Positions 1 through 5,928 of a DNA stretch of 5,928 nucleotides are shown piece after piece. Below the pieces are notes generated by a model. It saw only the letters and a list, made by a program, of their open reading frames with translations, was not told the origin of the DNA and ran no database searches. The position numbers and the translations under genes were made by a program. Each line of letters starts with the position of its first letter. The first letter of the stretch is position 1. Source of the DNA: CAZXFG01 sp964640515 (GTDB lineage Bacteria > Patescibacteriota > Patescibacteriia > Magasanikbacterales > GWA2-37-8); assembly GCA_964640515.1 (NCBI GenBank), contig CAZXFG010000041.1:1-5928 (forward strand), in the 5' to 3' direction.

Positions 1-563
1 TAAATCACTTCGCTGTTGGAAGAGGCCGTAGTGTCAACCATATTCACTTGTCCAAAATGTTCGTTGCTGGTTTGATGGTCAATATTGATAATCGGAGTTT
101 TGTAAAATAAATCGGTATTGTGCAAGAAAATTTCACCCAGAGATTCCAGATCGCGAGCGCCAATGGAAATGATTAAATCAAATTTGTAATCTGACTGGGC
201 GGTGCGCAAATCATCTTTGGTAATGGTGCCTTGGGTGGGGTTGAGGTAAATGGAAAGCCAGTTATCTTTCACTTCATAACTTAAGGTCTCTATTTTTGCC
301 TTGGACACATCTACTTTAATGGTAAATTTTTGCAAGCCGGAAAGCTGGGGCTTAATTTCCTCCAAGCCGGGTAAAAAGCGTAAGCGTGTTGGAGCTTTAA
401 AATCAACACTGGCCACTTCCACTTGTTTGGATTGTTTCTCCAAAAATACCCGCATGGCCAGGGCGGAAGCAATATCATCGTCCGTGCGATTAATATCCAA
501 AACCAGCAGGATTTGCCGGCTGTCAGTAATCAAATGATGTAGTTGTTGAAAATCAGTAAGCAT
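1..563 (-). CDS. DHH-phosphoesterase-fold protein (NrnA/RecJ-like), probably catalytically degenerate; C-terminal part outside window
   Basis: Reading the minus strand from ATG at 563-561 gives 187 codons with no stop before the window edge, so the 3' part is missing; NrnA-type proteins usually run to about 310-340 residues. Residues 18-50 resemble the N-terminal DHH strand-loop-helix (LDINRTDDDIASALAM, then a helix and VEVAS). Residues 158-184 resemble the DHH motif region (IINIDHQTSNEHFG, then VDTTASSNSE). Family members hydrolyse short oligonucleotides or nucleotides such as pAp or c-di-AMP in the cytoplasm with two metal ions. Here several ligands look replaced: motif I His by D23, its first Asp by T27, the motif II Asp by G135, and the last His of DHH by Q164. 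D29, D162 and H163 remain. I infer the fold with confidence but doubt ordinary phosphoesterase activity. Residues 80-125 form an inserted beta-rich segment typical of CPR homologues as I remember them. The gene is divergent from valS. No Shine-Dalgarno precedes the start, and the predicted transcript is almost leaderless. Confidence 0.8.
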   Translation of the reverse strand, partial: MLTDFQQLHHLITDSRQILLVLDINRTDDDIASALAMRVFLEKQSKQVEVASVDFKAPTRLRFLPGLEEIKPQLSGLQKFTIKVDVSKAKIETLSYEVKDNWLSIYLNPTQGTITKDDLRTAQSDYKFDLIISIGARDLESLGEIFLHNTDLFYKTPIINIDHQTSNEHFGQVNMVDTTASSNSEVI

Positions 564-575
564 AGAGAATAGGGG

Positions 576-605
576 ATTTTATCAGTAAAGAAGCTGTTTT
601 GTCAA
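576..605 (-). promoter_or_regulatory. Predicted sigma70-type promoter of the DHH-like gene
   Basis: On the minus strand a perfect -35 TTGACA (605-600) is followed by an 18-nt spacer and a -10 TAAAAT (581-576) with one mismatch to TATAAT. Transcription would start near 568-570, only about 5-7 nt before the ATG at 563. That fits the lack of a Shine-Dalgarno site and suggests a leaderless or near-leaderless mRNA. The element match is seen directly; its activity is inferred. Confidence 0.6.
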
Positions 606-610
606 TATTC

Positions 611-639
611 TTGCTATTTTCCTTTCATTTTAGTAAAAT
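611..639 (+). promoter_or_regulatory. Predicted sigma70-type promoter of the valS operon
   Basis: TTGCTA (611-616, four of six matches to the -35 consensus), a 17-nt spacer and TAAAAT (634-639, five of six matches to the -10) point toward valS. Transcription would start near 646, giving a leader of about 28 nt. That is too short for a T-box or other synthetase-type leader. The -35 lies 5 bp from the -35 of the divergent promoter. A weak AGG at 663-665, 8 nt before the ATG, is the only Shine-Dalgarno candidate for valS. Confidence 0.4.
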
Positions 640-673
640 AGACAGTAGACAAATTCACATTTAGGTTATTTTT

Positions 674-3397
674 ATGCCCGAATTGGCTAAGGCCTACGAA
701 CCGCAAAAATACGAAAGCGATATTTATAAACGCTGGGAGGAAAGCGGTTTTTTTGATTCTGATGTTTGCGTCAACCAAGAAGTCACGGCCGTAGACGCCC
801 CGTATTTTTCCATAGTACTGCCTCCGCCCAATGTAACCGGAACCTTGCATATGGGTCACGCGGTAATGTTGGCGATTCAAGACGCGTTGACCCGTTATCA
901 TCGGATGAAAGGGGATAAAACTCTTTGGGTGCCGGGAACTGATCACGCGGCCATTGCCACGCAGACAAAAGTGGAGAAACTATTAATGGAAAAAGAAGGG
1001 ATGAAAGATCCGCGGCAAGAATTGGGCCGAGAGAAATTTTTGGAACGGGTGGAAGAATATGCTCAAGAATCTCATGACACTATTGTTAATCAATGCCGAA
1101 AAATGGGCGCGTCACTGGATTGGAGTCGTGAAGCCTATACTTTGGATGAAGAAAGAAATCTGGCCGTGCGTACGGTTTTCAAAAAAATGTATGATGATGG
1201 TTTGATCTACCGTGGATACCGGCTGGTGAATTGGTGTCCGAGATGCCATTCCACTTTGGCTGATGATGAAGTGGAATATAAGGAACAAAAAGCAAAACTA
1301 TATACATTTAAATATAGTCCAGATTTTCCTTTTGCTATTTCCACTACACGCCCTGAGACGAAGTTGGGTGATACTGCGGTGGCGGTGAATCCGAAAGATG
1401 AGAGATACAAAAAATATATTGGGCAAACCTTGGAAGTTAAAAATTTTGCCGGCGGACCGGATTTAAAGATAAAAATAATCGCTGATGAGCAAATAGACAC
1501 GGCCTTTGGCACAGGCGCAGTGGGAGTCACTCCGGCGCATAGTCAGGCCGACTATGAAATGGCGCGGAAAAATAATTTACCAGTGTTAAAAGTAATTGAT
1601 GAAGATGGAAAAATGACAAAAGAAGCCGGAGAATCATATGCTGGTTTGGAAGTATTGGCCGCCAGAAAAAAAGTATTGGGCGAATTGAGCGCCGCGGGAT
1701 TGTTGCAGAAAGAAGAAGAAGCGCCGAATAATTTATCCGTTTGTTATCGTTGTGGCTCGGCCGTAGAGCCATTACCCTCTAAACAATGGTTTATCAATGT
1801 CAATAAAGATTTTATCTTCCATCAGTCGGCCAGTCATCCAATCAAAGGAATAAGAGACGGAGCCAAAGTTACTTTAAAAAAATTAATGCGCCAGGTGGTG
1901 GAAAATAAGCAGATTGAGATAATTCCCGATAGATTTAATAAAGTATATTTTCATTGGATAGATAATTTGCGCGATTGGTGCATTAGTAGGCAGATTTGGT
2001 TTGGACATCGGATTCCAGTGTGGTACAAAGGCGAGGAGATTTATGCAGGCGTAGAAGCGCCTACGGGCGATGGTTGGAAACAGGATGAAGATACTTTGGA
2101 TACCTGGTTTAGTTCGGGCCTCTGGACCTTTTCCGCTCTGGATTGGCCGAGCGTGGATAATTTTGTCAAACATTATCATCCGACCAGTGTCCTGGAAACC
2201 GGCTATGACATTTTATTTTTCTGGGTGGCGCGCATGATTCTCATGACCACTTACACTTTAGGCGAAATTCCGTTTCAAAAAGTATATTTACACGGTTTAG
2301 TGCGCGATGAAGCCGGTGAAAAAATGTCTAAAAGCAAGGGTAATGTGATTGATCCGTTGGATATGATTCAAAAATACGGCGCTGACGCCACTCGGCTTTC
2401 ATTATTGCTTGGCAATACGCCGGGCAATGACATGCGTCTGTCTGTGGCTAAGATAGAGGGTTTTCGCAATTTTACCAATAAGCTGTGGAATATTTCTCGT
2501 TTCATGTTGTTGAATATCCACGAGCCGACAGTGGATTTACCCTATCCGGAAGCTAAAACTTCTGCCGATCGTTGGATTTTGCAGAAAATGAATAAGACGG
2601 TGAAAACAGTCACGGAAAATCTAGAAAAATTTAATTTTTCTTATGCCGGGGAGTGTCTGCGTGAATTCACCTGGAGTGATTTGGCCGATTGGTATTTGGA
2701 AGTGGCGAAGATTGAGGGCGATAAAAAAGAGATTTTGAATTATCTTTTGAACACAGTTTTAAAATTGTGGCACCCTTTCATGCCGTTTGTGACCGAAGCC
2801 GTGTGGGAAGAAATTTATGGACAAGAAAAAATGTTGATGATCAGTGGCTGGCCGCAGTATTTGGGGGTGGAGCTGGCGAGCGAGGAAATGAGCTGGTGGA
2901 AAAAATTATTTGGCCGAGGAAGCGCTAAAAAAGAAAATGATTTTGAATTAGCGCGCCGGATTGTTTCCGGTCTTCGCACCTTGCGGGCGGATTACAAAAT
3001 TGAACCGGTAAAAAAGCTGGAAGTGAAAATCAGCGCGGGGAAACACAACGAAGCGCTGGTATTGAACGAGCAAATTATCAAAGGATTGGCTCGTTTGGAA
3101 AAATTGGAATTTTTGGCCATTGCTCATAAAATGAAAAATAGCGTTGGCTTTGTGGAGAGCGGAGTAGAGGTTTTTGTGGATTTGTCAGGCGCGGTAGACG
3201 CGACTAAAGAAAAAGGGCGTTTGGAAAAAGAAGTAGAACAGGCCAAGAAATATATAAGCGGTTTGGAGAAAAAATTAGGCAATGCCGAATTTGTGAAAAA
3301 CGCTCCGGCCGAGATAGTAGCTAAAGAAAAAGAAAAATTAGCCGAAGCCAAGGAAAAAATGGAGAAATTACAAAAACAATTGGATAATTTGAAATAA
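674..3397 (+). CDS. valS: Valine--tRNA ligase (ValRS)
   Basis: This 907-residue class I synthetase attaches valine to tRNA-Val in the cytoplasm using ATP and proofreads mischarged threonine. It is full length for the family. The HIGH-type motif is HMGH at residues 59-62 within PPPNVTGTLHMGHAV. The KMSKS loop is at 550-554, followed by GNVIDP. The CP1 editing domain (about 190-400) has TTRPET (224-229) and TPAHSQADYE, whose D293 aligns with the Asp that positions the substrate amino group in IleRS/ValRS editing sites. Two Cys pairs, C188/C191 (WCPRC) and C357/C360 (CYRC), probably bind zinc. The catalytic core continues with DWCISRQIWFGHRIPVWY and DTLDTWFSSGLW. The anticodon-binding helical domain spans about 630-780 and holds a small extra WWKKLFGRGS loop near 741-750. 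The C-terminal 70 residues form the charged tRNA-binding coiled coil typical of bacterial ValRS. The gene is first in a likely operon, and the next gene starts 1 nt after its TAA. Confidence 0.98.
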   Translation: MPELAKAYEPQKYESDIYKRWEESGFFDSDVCVNQEVTAVDAPYFSIVLPPPNVTGTLHMGHAVMLAIQDALTRYHRMKGDKTLWVPGTDHAAIATQTKVEKLLMEKEGMKDPRQELGREKFLERVEEYAQESHDTIVNQCRKMGASLDWSREAYTLDEERNLAVRTVFKKMYDDGLIYRGYRLVNWCPRCHSTLADDEVEYKEQKAKLYTFKYSPDFPFAISTTRPETKLGDTAVAVNPKDERYKKYIGQTLEVKNFAGGPDLKIKIIADEQIDTAFGTGAVGVTPAHSQADYEMARKNNLPVLKVIDEDGKMTKEAGESYAGLEVLAARKKVLGELSAAGLLQKEEEAPNNLSVCYRCGSAVEPLPSKQWFINVNKDFIFHQSASHPIKGIRDGAKVTLKKLMRQVVENKQIEIIPDRFNKVYFHWIDNLRDWCISRQIWFGHRIPVWYKGEEIYAGVEAPTGDGWKQDEDTLDTWFSSGLWTFSALDWPSVDNFVKHYHPTSVLETGYDILFFWVARMILMTTYTLGEIPFQKVYLHGLVRDEAGEKMSKSKGNVIDPLDMIQKYGADATRLSLLLGNTPGNDMRLSVAKIEGFRNFTNKLWNISRFMLLNIHEPTVDLPYPEAKTSADRWILQKMNKTVKTVTENLEKFNFSYAGECLREFTWSDLADWYLEVAKIEGDKKEILNYLLNTVLKLWHPFMPFVTEAVWEEIYGQEKMLMISGWPQYLGVELASEEMSWWKKLFGRGSAKKENDFELARRIVSGLRTLRADYKIEPVKKLEVKISAGKHNEALVLNEQIIKGLARLEKLEFLAIAHKMKNSVGFVESGVEVFVDLSGAVDATKEKGRLEKEVEQAKKYISGLEKKLGNAEFVKNAPAEIVAKEKEKLAEAKEKMEKLQKQLDNLK

Positions 3398-3398
3398 T

Positions 3399-4706
3399 AT
3401 GGCAGAAGTCGGAGAAAGAGGAGCGCCAAGTGAAGCGCGGGAAAAAAAGTCAATTGAGATAATCTGTCGCGGTTTACTTCAGGAAATTCGGGACATAAGC
3501 GCGGTTGACTTCGTAGGTTGCAATCTTGATGACCAGGAAAGTCTTCAGAGAGTCGTGGATAAAATTTTGTCCAGTCCCATATTTGATGAGAGAGTTTATG
3601 GAGGCATCAAAGAGGCCAGCCCTTACTTAAAAAAGTTTATGGGGCATGATTTGGGAAATCTAGCCATGGTGGTTATCGGCAATACGCAGTTGCTACAGGA
3701 GAAAAAGCTCGGCAAATACAATAAACACGCCGTTCAGAATATCATGCGACAATGGCCGGTTTTTTCTCTGATAATGGAGGATATTTGCTTGCGAGGAGTG
3801 AGTAAAAGAAAAGTAGACAAAGAATATTTTAGAGACTTCGACCTAGCATCCATGAATGATGCTATCGGAGGGACTAAAAAAATAATTTTGGAGAAATTAA
3901 AGATGAAAAAATGGCGCCTGCAAAACGCGGATCTTTTGGGAAAAAGCGCCGCGGCGCATATGGTGGGGTTAGGCGGGGACAGGATTGATGAGTCGGTTAA
4001 TTTAGAGGAGGTCTCGCTTCCTGACATGGATATTACCCATCTTCCGGTGATGGAAAATGAAGAATTGGTCGGCGCGCCGGGAGCGATAGTAAATGCCGTA
4101 TGCAATATTATGCGTAACGCCGCCGGCGAATATCTTAAATCGGTTAAATCCGGTTCGGACGGGAAAGCGACAGAGTTTGAAGAAGCGGGCGCCGAGCATG
4201 TGGCAGTGGAGGCAGATATTCGGGAAGACGACGAGGGAAATAGATATGTTGTTTTTACGGTTGTTGATGATGGCAAGGGCATGTCGGCCGATTATCTGCA
4301 GGAGGGAACGAAAAAAAATATTTTTCAAGAAGGCCGGAGCCACCGTGAGAGTAGTGGATACGGGCTCACTAATTTACCCGGCCGTCTTCATTCCATGCAA
4401 GCCAAATTACGCGTCTGGAGCATGGAAAGAGATAAAGAAACTCCACTGCCGGCTTTTTTTGACAGTTCAGGCGCTTTGGAGAACAAATGGCGGCAAGAAG
4501 TGGAAGAGGAAAGTCTAGGAAAGAAAACTACGGAGGCGGACATCTTAGCGGAAATCGCGCGGAGACGCGACGAATGGATTTTGGAGCAAAGAGCGCTGGT
4601 AGGGGAGAAAGTAGGTTTTACACCATCTACTGTTTTTGAATTATGGGGGCCGAGAGTTATTGAAAAAAATAAAAAGAAAATATATTTATATGAAAGTTTT
4701 TACTGA
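3399..4706 (+). CDS. Soluble histidine-kinase-like GHKL ATPase of unknown role
   Basis: A 435-residue protein without signal peptide or membrane segments, so cytoplasmic. Residues 1-65 match no domain I recognise. Residues 66-130 look like a DHp helical hairpin: MGHDLGNL (H83, D84, N87) resembles a HisKA H-box, followed by IGNTQLL, with a second helix at about 107-130. The ATPase domain follows. Its N-box is NIMRNAAGEY (N236, N240), the G1 box is VVDDGKGM (D290, G292, G294), the F-box is around IFQEGRS (F309), and the G2 box is SSGYGL (G320, G322). A final strand, STVFELWGP (410-418), matches the usual end of the fold. Between the G2 box and that strand lies an extra, charged, probably helical insert at about 345-405. 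There are also expansions at about 180-205 and 247-278 around the N-box. These features suggest ATP binding and possible phosphorylation of H83. No receiver, PAS or output domain is visible here. Histidine phosphatase or anti-sigma-type use of the fold remains possible. The start is chosen because it lies 1 nt after the valS stop and the next in-frame Met is M81, inside the H-box. No strong ribosome binding site is seen, so coupling to valS is likely. Confidence 0.8.
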   Translation: MAEVGERGAPSEAREKKSIEIICRGLLQEIRDISAVDFVGCNLDDQESLQRVVDKILSSPIFDERVYGGIKEASPYLKKFMGHDLGNLAMVVIGNTQLLQEKKLGKYNKHAVQNIMRQWPVFSLIMEDICLRGVSKRKVDKEYFRDFDLASMNDAIGGTKKIILEKLKMKKWRLQNADLLGKSAAAHMVGLGGDRIDESVNLEEVSLPDMDITHLPVMENEELVGAPGAIVNAVCNIMRNAAGEYLKSVKSGSDGKATEFEEAGAEHVAVEADIREDDEGNRYVVFTVVDDGKGMSADYLQEGTKKNIFQEGRSHRESSGYGLTNLPGRLHSMQAKLRVWSMERDKETPLPAFFDSSGALENKWRQEVEEESLGKKTTEADILAEIARRRDEWILEQRALVGEKVGFTPSTVFELWGPRVIEKNKKKIYLYESFY

Positions 4707-5877
4707 TGCTAAAAAAATAGCCGAGCTTTTAGAGCGGGGAGTGGACGAAGTGATTAACAGAGAAAATTTAGAGGAGAAATTGAAGTCCGGCCAGATGTTG
4801 CGAGTAAAATTGGGGATTGATCCCACCAGCCCCAATATTCATCTTGGCCGTTCTATCCCTCTTTTAAAACTAAGGGATTTTCAAGACCTGGGGCATCAGG
4901 TAGTATTTATCATCGGTGATTTTACCGGCGTGATTGGAGATACTTCAGATAAAAGTAGTGAACGGCCGATGCTTAGCAAAGCGCAAGTAAAGAAAAACAT
5001 GAAGGATTATGTAGAACAAGCGGCCAAAATTTTGGACATTAAAAAATGCGAAGTCCATTATAATAGCAAATGGTTGGGCAAGATGAATTTTGCCGAGGTG
5101 GGCGAATTGGCCGATCAATTTTCCCTGGCAGAATTTATAGCCAGAGAAAATATCAAAAAACGCTTGGATGCCGGTACCAGAGTGTCATTGCGGGAAATCC
5201 TTTATCCGTTGATGCAGGGCTATGATTCAGTCGCCATCAAGGCCGATGTGGAGTTGGGGGGCACTGATCAGAGATTTAATCTTTTGGCCGGTCGGAAGTT
5301 GCAAGAAAAATTTGGTCAGGCCTCGCAAGACATAATTATGGGACCGATTTTGGAAGGCACGGACGGCCGCAAGATGAGCTCAAGCTGGGGCAACACTATT
5401 AATATCACAGCCGAGCCAAACGACATGTTTGGCAAAGTGATGTCCATAGGAGATGATTTAATTATGAAATATTTTACCTTGGCGACCCGGGTGTCTTTGG
5501 AAGAAGTGAAAAAATATGAGATTAAATTAAAAAAGGGAGAGAATCCGCGGGACATCAAGGCGAGATTGGCCTATGAAATCGTAAGGATGTATTACTCGGA
5601 AAAAGAAGCTAAACAGGCGCAGGAATACTTTGTCTCTACTTTCAGCAAAAAAGAAGTTCCGAATGAAATGCCGGAGGTGAAACCAAGCGTCTATGATGTG
5701 GTGACCGCGTTAGTAGAAGGGAAAATTTGCAAGAGCAAATCCGAAGCTCGGCAAAATATTGATCAGGGCGGAGTGAAAATCAATGATGTGAAGGTGGAGG
5801 CCAAAGGATACGGTACTGCTGTCAAGAAGGGTGATGTAATTCAGAAGGGCAGTAGATTTTTTGTGAGAGTAAAATGA
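4690..5877 (+). CDS. tyrS: Tyrosine--tRNA ligase (TyrRS), S4-domain type
   Basis: This 395-residue class I synthetase charges tRNA-Tyr with tyrosine in the cytoplasm and works as a dimer in known relatives. The HIGH motif reads HLGR (51-54) within DPTSPNIHLGR, and the KMSKS loop reads KMSSS (228-232). Tyrosine-pocket residues are visible in LYPLMQGYDS (Y172, Q176, D179) and GGTDQ (D193, Q194), with D77 in GDFTG. The C-terminal 65 residues are an S4 RNA-binding domain (VYDVVTALVEGKICKSKSEAR, then GGVKINDV). The length fits the TyrZ-like bacterial branch. I chose the ATG at 4690 because the protein then begins MKVFTDAKKI, as expected. An in-frame TTG at 4636 would add 18 unconserved residues read through the kinase gene. 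The ATG lies inside the end of the kinase-like gene (17-nt overlap, different frame), and the A-rich sequence before it has no good Shine-Dalgarno, so translational coupling is likely. An Arg in place of the second HIGH His is, as I recall, common in CPR TyrRS. Confidence 0.97.
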   Translation: MKVFTDAKKIAELLERGVDEVINRENLEEKLKSGQMLRVKLGIDPTSPNIHLGRSIPLLKLRDFQDLGHQVVFIIGDFTGVIGDTSDKSSERPMLSKAQVKKNMKDYVEQAAKILDIKKCEVHYNSKWLGKMNFAEVGELADQFSLAEFIARENIKKRLDAGTRVSLREILYPLMQGYDSVAIKADVELGGTDQRFNLLAGRKLQEKFGQASQDIIMGPILEGTDGRKMSSSWGNTINITAEPNDMFGKVMSIGDDLIMKYFTLATRVSLEEVKKYEIKLKKGENPRDIKARLAYEIVRMYYSEKEAKQAQEYFVSTFSKKEVPNEMPEVKPSVYDVVTALVEGKICKSKSEARQNIDQGGVKINDVKVEAKGYGTAVKKGDVIQKGSRFFVRVK

Positions 5878-5889
5878 CACGAAGTGTCA
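5875..5889 (+). repeat. Perfect inverted repeat with GAA loop overlapping the tyrS stop codon
   Basis: TGACAC (5875-5880) and GTGTCA (5884-5889) are perfect inverted repeats around a GAA triloop. The left arm begins with the tyrS stop codon TGA. The hairpin could help end the transcript or protect its 3' end, but no T-run follows, so it is not a standard intrinsic terminator. Confidence 0.6.
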
Positions 5890-5912
5890 TCCTGAGCGAA
5901 GCGAAGGATCTC
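5884..5912. repeat. Probable dispersed intergenic repeat with an imperfect hairpin
   Basis: The segment reads GTGTCATCCTGAGCGAAGCG and continues AAGGATCTC. ATCCT (5889-5893) pairs with AGGAT (5905-5909) around an inner GCGAAGC (5896-5902), with opposed GA/GA steps between the two stems. From memory, nearly this exact string occurs between genes in many unrelated bacterial genomes and metagenome bins, which would make it a dispersed palindromic repeat. I cannot confirm copy number from one window. The rest of the window, to 5928, shows no gene. Confidence 0.55.
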
Positions 5913-5928
5913 TTGTCCGCTCAGAAAT

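Noticed and set aside
301..537. Plus-strand open frame of 78 codons
   Set aside because: It lies wholly inside the minus-strand DHH-like gene, whose protein has recognisable motifs. The plus-strand translation has none.
639..652. Tandem TAGACAG/TAGACAA near the predicted valS transcript start
   Set aside because: Two 7-bp units with one mismatch are too short to support an operator without comparison to related genomes.
564..673. T-box riboswitch or tRNA-like leader before valS
   Set aside because: The predicted leader is about 28 nt, with no T-box sequence, specifier stem or terminator.
3734..4282. Minus-strand open frame of 182 codons opposite the kinase-like gene
   Set aside because: Its translation is Ser/Pro/Ile-rich with no domain, and it overlaps the N-box and G1-box coding sequence of the plus-strand gene. 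It is an antisense shadow.
4093..4518. Plus-strand open frame of 141 codons inside the kinase-like gene
   Set aside because: It is read in another frame across conserved ATPase boxes, has a basic low-information translation and no ribosome site.
4660..4688. Possible internal promoter for tyrS (TTGAAA plus TATATT)
   Set aside because: The spacer is only 15 nt, and the 17-nt alternative has a poor -10. The region is A/T-rich by chance and no leader would remain before the ATG.
4636..4689. TTG start giving an 18-residue N-terminal extension of TyrRS
   Set aside because: The extension is just the kinase gene read in another frame, and TyrRS proteins normally begin near the MKVFTDAKKI segment.
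5875..5928. Intrinsic terminator after tyrS
   Set aside because: Hairpins are present but are not followed by a T-run, and the sequence better fits a dispersed repeat.

Overview
The window looks like chromosomal DNA from an uncultivated bacterium of the Patescibacteria / Candidate Phyla Radiation (CPR). This is an inference from three protein signatures. The ValRS has the WCPRC zinc knuckle and a short IPVWYKGEE segment. The TyrRS has an HLGR class I motif followed by FQDLGH. The divergent gene encodes a decayed DHH-fold protein of a kind common in CPR genomes. UGA is used only as a stop here (it ends two genes), so the UGA=Gly code of Gracilibacteria/SR1 does not apply. There is no sign of phage, plasmid, transposon, CRISPR or RNA genes.

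Layout: (1) 1-563, minus strand, the first 187 codons of a DHH-phosphoesterase-like gene that runs off the left edge. (2) 564-673, a 110-bp divergent intergenic region with back-to-back sigma70-like promoters. (3) 674-3397, plus strand, valS, full length. (4) 3399-4706, plus strand, a cytoplasmic histidine-kinase-like GHKL ATPase that I cannot assign to a named family. (5) 4690-5877, plus strand, tyrS, full length. (6) 5875-5928, two small GAA-loop hairpins, the second inside what looks like a widespread dispersed intergenic repeat.

valS, the kinase-like gene and tyrS are probably one transcription unit. The first junction has a 1-nt gap and the second a 17-nt overlap, and neither downstream gene has a convincing Shine-Dalgarno site, so translational coupling is likely. 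The two synthetases charge tRNA-Val and tRNA-Tyr. The unusual member is the soluble kinase-like protein between them. It has a DHp-like helix with an HDLxN box, all the ATP-binding boxes, and an extra charged helical insert before the last strand of the ATPase fold. No receiver or sensor domain is visible in the window. This gene and its position between two synthetase genes are the best candidates here for undescribed biology. The second is the DHH-fold protein, which has lost most of its metal ligands.
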